This document shows positions 56,075-64,000 of a DNA stretch of 64,000 nt, piece by piece. Made by a program: the position numbers and the translations under genes. The notes beneath the pieces are model-generated. The model had not been told where the DNA came from. It did not search any database and saw only the letters and a list, made by a program, of their open reading frames with translations. The DNA is from Anniella stebbinsi (lineage: Eukaryota > Chordata > Lepidosauria > Squamata > Anniellidae), in contig JARDYH010000004.1 of the NCBI GenBank assembly GCA_029215795.1, positions 215,428,517 to 215,492,516 of the forward strand, written 5' to 3'. Every line of letters begins with the position of its first letter. Position 1 is the first letter of the stretch.

Positions 56075-59000
56075 TTCTATACTGCCCCATAGCTAAAGTT
56101 CTCTGGGCGGTTTACAAAGATTAAAACATTAAACATTAAAAATTCTTATTCAAATTCATGGTCTTTAGTAAAAACAGTAGATTGGATAGGACCTGTAGTC
56201 TTGAGTACTGGGGCCTAGACATTGCTTGGCAATTCTTGAACCCTGGCCCAGCAAAAAATTGTAGCGCCCAAAAGAAATCAAGAGGAGGACTTAGTTGACA
56301 TACTAATCACTCATCCTCATTCTTAATCAATAAACCTGGGGACTCTACAACTGGAGTGCAAGTCCAGTGATGTGTTGGCTATGAGCAGCCACTTCAGAAC
56401 AAATTGTGAGCAAACGCTTTGCAATGTGAAGGTCGTAGCATCTCCGGTTAAAAAGTTCCAGGAGCAGGTGATGGGAAAAGCCTCTTCCTGAGACCCTGGA
56501 AAGCCATGGCTAGCATAGGCGATACTGAGTTTAAAAATGTCTGACCTAGTTTAAGGCAGCTTTCTATGTAGCAATCATTGACTTATGTTGGCTGATACAA
56601 CAGACACAATTGGAGTAGATGCTAAAGTTAACCCTGCTCAGGGCCGGCCCTACCATTAGGCAGAGTGATGTTGGCTCAGGCGGCAGATGCTGGGGAAATG
56701 GGGAGTGGTAGCAAGCTTTTGGAAGATGAGCTGTGTGGGCCATGTAGCCTGCCATGTACTCCCTAAGCTAGTCTGCTGCCCTCAGATAGACATCATTTAG
56801 TGTCAAAATAAGATTCAGCTGCCAGTGTGATCAGCAGGACATGCAAAGGAGGGCCACCATCTTCTCCTTTGCCTCAGGCAGCAAAATGTCTTGGGTAGCC
56901 CTGCTCCTGAGGACGCTGCACTGATACTTGCCATTGGAAATCCAGTCTGTTCTTATATGTATCCAGGGCTGGCTGATTTGGTCACTGGAATGTGTCAAAA
57001 TGTGGGGAAATTGGATCATGTCTAAACAGAAAATTCCGCCGGCTGTTTACCTTTAACAGACTGCTGTTGGTTTAGTGATTCAATTGGCAGTTCGTCACTT
57101 CCCCACGTAATCTCATCCTCATCTCCCTGACCCATCAAAGGTCGCTGAAGTAATCTGAAAAAGACAAACATTTCCTTAAAATACCTCAAAGAGTTTTGAA
57201 ATAAGTTGGAAGAAATCTATCCATGATGGCAGTTCCATGTCATGAAACCGGCACAATCTTTTGAGCTGTAAAAGCAGTAAATATGGGTAAAATTAGGCCT
57301 TGCATATATTGGCAGCTAAGGTGAATCATCATCATGACCAGGTTTACACGATTGGGCATGATAAGCCATTACGGCTTGTTTTCCTGACCCATGCTTGCCC
57401 AATTGATTTCCATAATCACCCTGTGGGTTGTCATTACATCTGAACCCGGCGAAGGTGGGTGACAGGGGTGGCTTACAAACCATCCCAAACCTCAAGTGTT
57501 GTTCCAGGGTTGAGGACTGGTTTGTAAACCCGCCACCCAACCTCGCCAGGTGCGGATGCCACAACAACCTGCATCCAGTGAGGTTCATTAATTAGGTGGC
57601 TTGCAACTGGCACATAGGGGTGGGTGGGAAAATGAGCCACAGTGGCTTGTTTTCCCTCCCCGATGGTATGAACCTGCCCACTGTTGCACATACAGGAGAT
57701 CTTGTACTTTTTCAGAACTTTTCCTGAAAGGGCCTCTGATTTGCTGTGACCCAAGATGGCAGTTTTCCACTCTCAATTCCTATAGACCAAAGGTGCAGAA
57801 CCTGCAAGTACTCCAAGGCCTTCACTGTGGCCCCCGGTTGCATTGACCTTGCTGCCAAATCACCCCTAATTTCCATTGATTGTACAATTGCTACTAGCAA
57901 TAAAAAATACTTTTTCCTTCTCTTCACCGCCTTCCCAATGATCTTAATACAGATTGCTCTTTTCCTGCTGCTGCTCCAGTGGGGAAAGGGAAATTACTGG
58001 GATGTGTGTGTGTGTGTCTGAGCAACCCTAACCCTAAGACAGTATCACAGGCAGCCCTGAGGGCTGAAAAGGCTGTACAACCCTGTTATAGACCCTCCAG
58101 CTAGCTCCCCCCTGTTGGGCTCTCCATCTTATCTCACAGCTACTCTCAGTCTTGGGCCCAAAGGATGCTTCATCTGCCTCCAGGGACCTGTCTTGACGAG
58201 AGGTTTGCCCCAGGGTGGATCCGCAGTGGTGGCAGGTCATTTATATGACGCAGCCGCCATCGTGGAGCCGTCCCGAGGCATTCCCCCGAAGCCTGGCTTT
58301 AAAAAAGTAGGCTACTTACCACATTTTTTTTCCTGTCAGCAAGGTGCAGACACGCATTTGCCATCTGTCGCCTTGATCCGGTGTTGAGCCGGAGGCGTGT
58401 CCCAGCCAATAGTGACCCTTGATTGGTTGCCATGGCTGGACAGGAGGAGGGGGTGGACCAGTGAGCCGAATGGCTGCTGGAACGCCTCAGCGCTTTTCCG
58501 GCTTGGGCAGAAAGATGCCCACGCTGGAGAAGCACGTAAAGGTAAAACAAAGTTAAAAGAAAGATTTTTTTAAAAACTGTGGAGGACGCTTGTGCAATGA
58601 TGTGCAGCCAGAAAGGGTCTCTTTAAAAAAGCTGGGGGACACCAAGGAGGAGGAGGAAGGAGAAGAACGGGGTGCATAGGGCAGCGGCAGCAGCCCCTCC
58701 TCCTTCTCCCGGTCAGTTTTGAAAACCCGCATTTGTGCTCCTTGCCGTGGGGATAACAGGAAGGAGCGCAAATGCGGGGGTTCAAGGGCTTGCGGCGCAA
58801 TAACCCAGGATTCTTTGCGTGACCTCTGAGTGCTTTGCCCAACTTTACAGGTGCTCATGTGTATTTCTGTGAAAAGAGCTCACCTTTCAGAAATCCTCTT
58901 GTCATTACAATGCTCTTCACAGCCATTGATTTGGGGTAGCTAAGGGGAAAAACAAGTTAAGTAGTTGAATGAATAGTTGAATGAATTATACAACGTACCA

Positions 59001-62000
59001 GCGGAGGGGGGGGGCTTTCATGTAAAAACAAAACTCCCTGCCTTTCCATGATAGGTTATTGCTAGTGAAAGAGAAGCATCTCAACAAATGGAGTATTAGC
59101 AATGCTTCAACACTATGAGTCTGATCCAGGACCTATTTATACAAGTGAGGATGTTGAGCCTTGTTTATAGTGATCTATGAATACCTGCCCTTACATAATT
59201 TCTGTCTTTGCATGACAATCCTGCAGGGCACCTTCCCACCAGGAGAAAGTGAGGTGTCAGGAGAGGATAACCTTGTTGGAGGTGGATAACCACACCATAC
59301 TTTCCATTTTTTTTCTTTTTTTAAAAAACAGACAGAAAGGGAATACAGAGTTTTCAAAGAACAGGACAGCATCTGGTGACTTGCAATTCAGTTAAAACCA
59401 GCATCATAAAACATGGACATTAAAAAAAAAACCTAAACAAACACAAATTAAACATCACAATTAAAACACAAAGAAAACCAATGTAGCAGAAGGTTTAAAA
59501 GCAGTTAAAAGTTAAGAGCATTTGAGAAGTTTGATACTAATCTCTTTAAAATATTAATATCGCCACGATCACATCTACATCTATTTTACCTCTGGAAAAT
59601 CTTCAGGCAATGATGACCCATCACAATCGGTGTCTTCTGATTTCTCTTCTGAAAGTTTCCCATTTGCTTCTATAAGAAGAGAAACTCAATGCAGGAATAC
59701 ACCAACACCAAGCCCAGGAGGGCTGACTGGCTTTAATTCACACATGAAATGTAAAATGGATGTTAATAGACCATAACTAAACCCATGATAGTGGGTGTGA
59801 TAGACTCCAGCTATTGAATATCCAACAACCATTGCAACTCAAAATGATACTTAAAGGCTTATTTAAAAAATAGAAGAAAGGGAGCCAGGTGGAACTCCCC
59901 AGAAAGGACATTTCACAATTTAGATGCCGCTACAGAAAAGCCGCTTCTCTCAATGAAAAAATACAGTTTTGTAAGATTCACACAAAAACTTCAACCCCCC
60001 CCCCCCCCCCCCCCCCCAGAGCGCTCAGTTTCCAAGATATTCCTAAACAGAGCCTCCAGTTTGGGACTGTAGCCATACAAGTTGAAACAAGGGTAAAGAG
60101 AGTTTTGCAACTGATTCAGGCCAAGGAATTTGCAAATGCATTACTTTAAGTAATGCTGTTGGCACTTGTCAGCAATTTTAGGGACAGAAGTTTTCTGTGA
60201 AGTTAATGAATATGCAAACCAAAACAGAATCAAGAAGGCTTCTGCATCACACATAATGCTGACCTCTGCTGCAGCCCTAGTAAAATTTTAACTTGCAGAA
60301 CTAAGTCAATTCTGAATCAGTCCCTATTAGTGCTTTATAGCTGTGCCTTGGCTGAATGTAGGATTTTCTGGTGGTTTAACTTAACTGTACCTGGCAGATG
60401 GTTCCCAGATGTGGCATTACTACGGTTTAACAGATTCTGGGCTTCTTCATCTACAACATCTAAAAGGTACTGAATGACTTCGTTGTGATCATCCTCATCA
60501 TAAGAATCATCATCTTGTATTTCTGCTTTAAAATAAAAGAAAGACACAATACTATTATTGCTGGAGAAAAGAAAATACAAAGTATATGCACTCAAGCACA
60601 ATTGCATTTCAATGGAGTTTATACCCATCCTACAGGCACATCTTTAAATTTAATACTATTTTTAGATGACTTTTTCTTTGTTTTTAATGCTATGTAATCT
60701 TTTGAGAAATTACACACACACACAATTCTCTGTTCCACCCTTACCCTCATAGGAAACAAATGAAAGCACGACTGTGCATGTTTACTCAGAAGTAAATCTT
60801 GAGAAAGGGTGCTTAAGTTTGCACTCATATAAGCTAAAATTCACTTAACAGGTTGTATCCAATCTTAGCCCTACTCAGGCTCCTCTCGTTGAAATGAATG
60901 GGATTTAGGTTAGTCATGATTTGTGCTTTTTAATGAGTCTCCTTTAAGTAGGACTAACATTGGATACAACTTATTGAGCAGGTTTGGATCTAACAATTAG
61001 TGATTATTCATCATTACAAGGATAATAAATGATTGTGTGCTTCCCTGGGATTTTGTGCTTCCTCCTCTTTCTCTGGTGTGGCTCCGAGGAAGAGTTCGGT
61101 GCTTTCAGTTACATTTTTTATTAAATGCAGTTTACTGTATTGTCAAAATTAACTATGTTTAGTGGAAACAATTCCACTTCAAACCAATTTATGAAGCTGG
61201 TTTGTTTCAACTAACCATAGTTAAGATTAACCACAGTGTAGGGTTCGGACAACACACTGAACTCCAGGTTAATCTGTAGCAGAAACTTCTCATCACCTTC
61301 TTCCAGCTGTGCCAGAGGAGAGGGGAGTGAAAGCCCAGCGGAAAGCTAAGCTTATTCCCAACCATGGCTTAGTGTTATATCCAAATGCAGCCATGGTGGG
61401 ATGGAAATGGGGATGTGTGTGATATTTAGGGTGACTGAGGTTTGATAGAGCCCCTCCAGCTGTCCCTTCAACAGCAACTTGATCTCTAGCAATTAGTAGG
61501 TGATCATGATTACTTCCATGCAATGATGGAAAGGTTCACCTGTTGATTTCTGTGCATCAAACCTCTGTTAAAGGGACAGGATCAGGCTACCTGAGTTGAA
61601 ACTATTTTGATAACTGAGCTTGAAGCTGCATTTTCTCACCATCTAATCACCACGGTCTCTATTTCTCCATGCTCCCATCCCCTTCCTCTGCTGTCTCTCA
61701 TAATATAGGAATCTATGTTGCAAGATCATTGAGGAAGGCATCTATTTTCTGAAGCACCATAGACATTGTTGGCACGACATAAATCAATGTTCATAAGGAG
61801 AGGGGTTGCATCTTGGATGTGGAATGCCACCCCCAGAGGGGCTTGCCTGGTGCCGGTGTTGTGGTTTTTGATGACAGGTGAAGCCTTTTTATTTTCCCAG
61901 GCTTTTTAAGTTCTTGTTTTATTATATTGTTGCATTTTATGCCTTTCAAGTTTTATGAACCGCCCTGGGTGGTACAGAAATGCAAATAACAACAATGACT

Positions 62001-62149
62001 TGCACTACTTAGTTATCTTTACCTGAGTTGTTATTGTAGCTGGAAAAATCAGAAGCCTGGCTAGTAGCATCACTTGGGGGCATCTCTTTAGATATGGTGA
62101 CATGCGTTGGCCCTTTTGGCTGGTGGCTGTTGTTCATTTCACCATTAAT
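44812..62149 (-). CDS. PTPN13: PTPN13, C-terminal part: acidic linker and tyrosine phosphatase domain
   Basis: Span of eleven spliced exons, minus strand, giving 475 in-frame residues to the stop; earlier exons lie beyond 64000. PTPN13 is a very large cytosolic, submembranous non-receptor tyrosine phosphatase with KIND, FERM and five PDZ domains before this part. Visible features: an acidic linker (DDDSYDEDDH; GDEDEITWGSDELPIE), then the PTP domain with KNRY at 235-238, WPD at 371-373 (general acid D373), the P-loop HCSAGIGRSG with catalytic C403 and R409, and the Q-loop QTEDQY at 447-452. All residues needed for catalysis are present. The tail ends LQVEEQQRTN. The gene converges with SLC10A6, as in human. 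Confidence 0.95.
45199..45224. repeat. (ATC)n microsatellite
   Basis: Uninterrupted trinucleotide repeat in a PTPN13 intron. Confidence 0.9.
45285..45660 (-). mobile_element. CR1-like LINE 3' end, minus strand
   Basis: 'gctgccgtgctggatcaggc' then 'caagggtccatct', 'ttccccagcaactggtgtac' and 'catccaaactggtgggcatc'. In the last PTPN13 intron, sense with the gene. Confidence 0.65.
46740..47115 (-). mobile_element. CR1-like LINE 3' end, minus strand
   Basis: 'gctgaatcataccaaaggcc', 'caaagttggtggccatcact' and 'ctgcgctgtgtgaagaagaa'. Second copy in the same intron. Confidence 0.6.
47351..47413 (-). CDS. PTPN13: PTPN13 exon, Q-loop start
   Basis: Acceptor TTTTTTGCAG, donor ACTGAG|GTATGT. 21 codons, phase 0 to 0: FDISDVVRTMRLQRHGMVQT then E. 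Confidence 0.94.
47420..48345. other. PTPN13 intron, no element assigned
   Basis: Contains two similar 'ctgcaggtgaacatcttcag'-like blocks near 47740 and 47840, perhaps a local duplication. No exon seen. Confidence 0.3.
48350..48565 (-). CDS. PTPN13: PTPN13 exon with WPD loop and catalytic P-loop
   Basis: Acceptor AAAATCTAG, donor CTGGAG|GTGAGT. 72 codons, phase 0 to 0. Holds HLNFTAWPDHDTPSQPDDLL, then ITHCSAGIGRSGTLICLDVV. Active-site Cys and Arg intact. Confidence 0.97.
49100..49240 (-). mobile_element. 5S-rRNA-derived SINE, minus strand
   Basis: 49175-49235 on the minus strand resembles the 3' half of 5S rRNA: 'gctaagctggtccgggtctg' then 'gtcagtgcttggacgggaga' and 'ccacctggg'. It runs into 'aaaggtggggatataaatgt' then 'aataaatc', the tail also used by the tRNA-headed SINE at 23483. 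Confidence 0.65.
49245..49930. other. PTPN13 intron, no element assigned
   Basis: GC-moderate sequence with long open frames but no splice-bounded exon or known domain. Confidence 0.35.
49937..50274 (-). CDS. PTPN13: PTPN13 exon, PTP domain core
   Basis: Acceptor TTGGGATTGCAG, donor ATTCAA|GTAAGT. Completes a Tyr codon, then 112 codons: [79 protein letters not shown]. Contains the YINAS and DFWQM PTP motifs. Confidence 0.96.
50305..50500. mobile_element. (CAT)n plus LINE-tail-like fragment
   Basis: (ATC)n at ~50306-50327, then 'ggtctctgcccagagaagct' and 'tacaatctaaaatt', shared with 6395-6410. Confidence 0.4.
50740..50830 (-). CDS. PTPN13: PTPN13 exon, KNRY loop
   Basis: Acceptor TCAATACAG, donor CTGCCGT|GTAAGT. 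30 codons plus one base: NLHDLKPLDQCLVGQTKENR then RKNRYKNILP(Y). It starts the PTP domain. Confidence 0.95.
50840..52110. other. PTPN13 intron, AT-rich, no element assigned
   Basis: No exon seen. 51873-51945 resembles a decayed SINE tail. Confidence 0.4.
52119..52463 (+). repeat. ~350-bp interspersed repeat with palindromic core, copy 2
   Basis: Aligns from 'gagctccatcagctgaacat' to 'cccgtgtgatgatgctc' with 15867-16215. The palindromic core ('tttcctctttcaaaagagga') has lost its central CG to CA, as expected of methyl-CpG decay. Carries a C-run at 52246-52259. Confidence 0.7.
52935..53264 (-). other. Unassigned 109-aa acidic/basic ORF in a PTPN13 intron
   Basis: An open frame with an acidic half (DVNSESDSEPEQTF; SSTSEGEGGSEL) and a basic half (HRREKRAQIKEVRSQRSERL). 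No splice sites fit the PTPN13 frame. Probably part of an LTR retroelement ORF together with 53374-53607, but no diagnostic motif was seen. Confidence 0.3.
53790..54253 (+). mobile_element. LTR-like remnant split by a LINE tail
   Basis: 'tgccatgtgctgaacccagg' and 'gctgattggg' are followed at ~53941-54090 by a LINE tail ('ccgcctcgatccggagggag', (ATT)n). The outer sequence then resumes ('atgctcatgaactgattctg'), carries AATAAA at ~54204 and ends 'gttctgacaca'. The LTR reading is inference. Confidence 0.4.
54795..54850. repeat. (GAT)n microsatellite
   Basis: Interrupted GAT/ATG trinucleotide repeat. Confidence 0.8.
55112..55248 (-). CDS. PTPN13: PTPN13 exon before the PTP domain
   Basis: Acceptor TGCTCTTTAG, donor ATTGAG|GTGAGT. 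Codes (V)TNEELAALPVVQVLPSGKY then TGTKLKSTIRMLRGLLEQGV and PCKEIE. Confidence 0.95.
55640..56030 (+). mobile_element. CR1-like LINE 3' end
   Basis: 'aggaaggacttcttgacgca', 'gtgtagtgatggactaactt', 'ataaggctatccatggctac' and 'tcctgcttgtgggattccca'. Antisense in a PTPN13 intron. Confidence 0.65.
56031..56120 (-). mobile_element. (ATT)n and LINE tail, minus strand
   Basis: (ATT)n at 56031-56073, then 'ctatactgccccatagctaa' and 'agttctctgggcggtttaca', the reverse of the tail at 31675. Confidence 0.6.
56395..56568 (+). mobile_element. tRNA-derived SINE
   Basis: 'gctttgcaatgtgaaggtcg', 'ggagcaggtgatgggaaaag', 'gagaccctggaaagccatgg' and 'aaggcagctttctatgta', as at 62240. Confidence 0.6.
57051..57154 (-). 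CDS. PTPN13: PTPN13 exon, acidic linker
   Basis: Acceptor CTTTTTCAG, donor GTTAAAG|GTAAAC. Codes (R)LLQRPLMGQGDEDEITWGS then DELPIESLNQQQSVK. Confidence 0.93.
57320..58875. other. PTPN13 intron, no exon; MITE-like fragments
   Basis: 57335-57610 has inverted 'cataagccattacggcttgt' and 'ggtttacac' motifs of the foldback group. 58240-58520 is GC-rich and 58680-58800 carries 'gcatttgtgctccttgccgt' against 'ggagcgcaaatgcgg', a small inverted repeat. Confidence 0.35.
58884..58939 (-). CDS. PTPN13: PTPN13 short linker exon
   Basis: Acceptor TTTCCCCTTAG, donor TCTGAAAG|GTGAGC. 18 codons plus two bases: LPQINGCEEHCNDKRISE(R). The phase fits both neighbours; a candidate for alternative splicing only if neighbouring phases allow. 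Confidence 0.85.
59590..59669 (-). CDS. PTPN13: PTPN13 linker exon
   Basis: Acceptor TTCTTATAG, donor CCAGAG|GTAAAA. Codes (E)ANGKLSEEKSEDTDCDGSS then LPEDFPE. Confidence 0.92.
59996..60017. repeat. Poly(C) tract
   Basis: About 22 consecutive C on the plus strand in a PTPN13 intron; length may be assembly-sensitive. Confidence 0.8.
60391..60525 (-). CDS. PTPN13: PTPN13 acidic linker exon
   Basis: Acceptor TTTTAAAG, donor CTGCCAG|GTACAG. Codes (A)EIQDDDSYDEDDHNEVIQY, LLDVVDEEAQNLLNRSNATS and GNHLP. Confidence 0.93.
60530..61780. other. PTPN13 intron, repeat fragments
   Basis: 61246-61380 contains a MITE terminus ('gggttcggacaacacactga') and its weak inverse. No exon. Confidence 0.35.
61785..62000 (+). 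mobile_element. L2-like LINE 3' end
   Basis: 'gatgacaggtgaagcctttt' and 'tgaaccgccctgggtggtac' then 'agaaatgcaaataac', close to the tail at 31440-31740. It ends only ~20 bp from a PTPN13 donor. Confidence 0.6.
62023..62149 (-). CDS. PTPN13: PTPN13, first exon within the window
   Basis: Acceptor ATTTTGTTAG, donor AACTCAG|GTAAAG. Codes INGEMNNSHQPKGPTHVTIS then KEMPPSDATSQASDFSSYNN and NS, phase 0 to 1. The linker after the PDZ array. Confidence 0.9.
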
Positions 62150-62239
62150 CTAACAAAATCAAGAAGTTTGAATCAGTTTTCTGCTTCAGCACGGTTTGCA
62201 GAGGGGTTTGAGCTGTTTTGACCCCAGGATGCAAGAAAG

Positions 62240-62420
62240 GCTGGAGCTCACTGGTGGAAGATGTGCTTTACATGCAAAGGATCTCAGGTTCAATCCATGG
62301 TCTCTCCAGGTAGGGCTGGGAAATACACTTCTCTGAACCCCTGGAGAGCTGCTGGCAGTCAATAAAGCCAATACTGAGCTAAATGGAGGTAGGACTACGT
62401 ATAAAGCAGCTTCCTATGTT
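62240..62420 (+). mobile_element. tRNA-derived SINE, full length
   Basis: 'ctggagctcactggtggaag' (A-box region), 'tttacatgcaaaggatctca', 'ggttcaatccatgg' (B-box) and the body to 'ataaagcagcttcctatgtt'. Confidence 0.7.
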
Positions 62421-62424
62421 CCCA

Positions 62425-63215
62425 AGATAAAAAAATTCAGGCATAAGACCAAAGCATGGCTTGGCATTACATGAGTAAACCTTGGGCTCATGTGCTCCCT
62501 CCTGTCCTTTCCTCTCCCTCCTCCCATCAAATGCTCTTGATTCCCACCCTGACTTCCAGTTTAGCAGCAAGTAACAGTTTGTCCTTATGGTTTGCTGTTA
62601 CACATGAACCAGACAAACTAGGGTTTGCCACAAACCCTCTTCGGGTTTCTGTTTAAGGTCAACACATGGGCAGGGGAAGTGTGCCCCCTCCATCATTGCT
62701 TCCATTGGCCTCTACATGTGAAGGCCAAATTTCAGAGCCTCTTATCTGTGGAGGAGGCTCTCTCCATGACTCGGCCCCTGATTTTCCAGGGCGGCTGATG
62801 GAAAGGGTGACAGAGAGGGAGGCAGGGCTAATGCACTCTCCCTCCTTGCATGTTTACCTTACACTAAAACGAAGCACTTGAAGATGACTATGGTCTCTCC
62901 ATAAACCACAGTCAAACACCACTGTTTGATTCTGGTCGCCAGTTCTCTTTTGCAGGCAAAGCATATTTGCCCAGTTCAGATGTAGCAGCAAACTATGGCT
63001 CGCCAATAAACTAGAAATCGAGGAAAGTGAAAGGAAAGGAAAGAGATGGGGAGTGCAGGAGCCCAAGGTTCACTTTTGTAACGAAAACCTATGCAGTTAT
63101 GTCAAAGACAGAGAACAAAGCTGCTCAGATAACACCAAACATGCATATTTTTAAAACACCATGCAGGGTTTTTAAAATTCTTGAAAACTCAACAAATCTA
63201 CCATCAAAAGAGCCA
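62425..63215. other. PTPN13 intron, no element assigned
   Basis: No exon; contains weak MITE-like sequence. Confidence 0.35.
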
Positions 63216-63221
63216 GTAAAT

Positions 63222-63354
63222 CAAGGATGGGGAACATGTGGCCCTCCAGAAGTTGTTGGCCTTTTACTCCCATAGCCCTAACCACTGGCTATGCTGGCTA
63301 TTGACTGATAGCAGTCCAACAACATCTGAAAGACCACATGTTCCCCCATTCCTA
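63222..63354. mobile_element. hAT-like foldback, 'ggggaacatgtggccctcc' type
   Basis: 'ggatggggaacatgtggccc' and 'ttgttggccttttactccca' against 'gtccaacaacatctgaaaga' and 'ccacatgttcccccattcc'. Confidence 0.65.
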
Positions 63355-63359
63355 CACTA

Positions 63360-64000
63360 AATTGCACTACCTGACTCATGCTTGCTTTAATTTTGGATAT
63401 CTAATAATATTGATTACTTGAATAGTCCAACATGTTGGATGCAAAGGTTCCTTTCCTTTGGCAAAAGAACACTCCTTTTATCAGAGGAAACTCCTTCTTC
63501 AGGAAAATGTTCCGAGAGGTATTGGGTTATAATTTCACAGTTCAGCATTGTGCTTTGGGTTTTAAAAATACAAATATGTAACAGCTTGTCCTAAGCCATT
63601 GGCATAGGATGAGGGAAAAAAAGCAGCAAATAAAATGGAACAAGTTGTCTCTTGCTGCTGAGGCAAAGATTCTGTATCATTTGGGTAATGGGCACCATAT
63701 ATCCTGTATACCAGTGCACACTTCTCTATAGCTCCTTCTCTGATTACCAAATGGCTCATCCTAGTTCATGTTCACTAGGCCACAAAGTTTCCCATATGCA
63801 AGTGGTTGGGAAAATACCACTGTGGTCGACACTGGTGAATTTTCACAGGAGCAATAACCACCTGATGGTGCACATCCATCTTGCTCTCAATCATGCCCGA
63901 CACCTGGCTTGCATCCAATGGGTTGTGGGGTCACTAAGGGTGCCCTGTGTCATGATCTTCAACAGGTGGGTCAGGTCCTACAAGTGGTTCAGGACCTACC
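63360..64000. other. PTPN13 intron, nothing seen
   Basis: No supported exon or element up to the window end. Confidence 0.35.

Noticed and set aside
58024..58038. Interstitial telomeric repeat (aaccctaaccctaa)
   Set aside because: Only about two units; expected by chance.
1..64000. CRISPR array, operon, phage or other prokaryotic system
   Set aside because: The window is intron-bearing vertebrate DNA; repeats are interspersed transposons and microsatellites with no regular spacer pattern.

Overview
This is vertebrate nuclear DNA. It carries spliced genes with canonical GT/AG introns, dense interspersed repeats and AT-rich, CpG-poor intergenic sequence. The repeats point to a squamate reptile (lizard or snake): short hAT-like foldback elements, tRNA- and 5S-rRNA-headed SINEs, and CR1-like and L2-like LINE 3' ends. 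The species cannot be fixed from sequence alone.

Three genes can be read, and their order and orientation match human 4q21.3 (PTPN13 - SLC10A6 - C4orf36 - AFF1) in reverse. (1) 24836-24978, plus strand: a terminal coding exon with the position and orientation expected of C4orf36; its upstream exons were not found. (2) 27859-40106, plus strand: a complete six-exon SLC10A6-like sodium-dependent solute carrier. All splice phases close, and the spliced protein is 374 aa. (3) 62149-44812, minus strand: the last eleven coding exons of PTPN13, an acidic linker followed by the whole C-terminal tyrosine phosphatase domain (475 aa, in frame throughout). SLC10A6 and PTPN13 converge tail to tail across about 4 kb (40.1-43.9 kb).

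Layout: 1-11 kb is gene-free repeat sequence. At 11.4-11.66 kb a CpG-rich, GC-box and CCAAT-containing block is the best promoter candidate, possibly for C4orf36 (+) and/or AFF1 (-). It is followed directly by a foldback. 12-24.8 kb is gene-free, with nested MITE-like elements at 17.3-18.2 kb. 24.8-40.1 kb holds the C4orf36-like exon and SLC10A6, with two large foldbacks in SLC10A6 intron 3. 40.1-43.9 kb is intergenic, including a CpG-dense foldback. 43.9-62.2 kb is PTPN13. 62.2-64 kb lies inside the next PTPN13 intron.

The genes have no evident shared function: one is a plasma-membrane carrier for sulfated steroids or bile acids, the other a submembranous scaffold phosphatase. They are neighbours by conserved synteny. 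The most striking non-genic feature is the number and variety of inverted-repeat (foldback) elements, some with verifiable target-site duplications. I saw no prokaryotic-type system, CRISPR array or operon.
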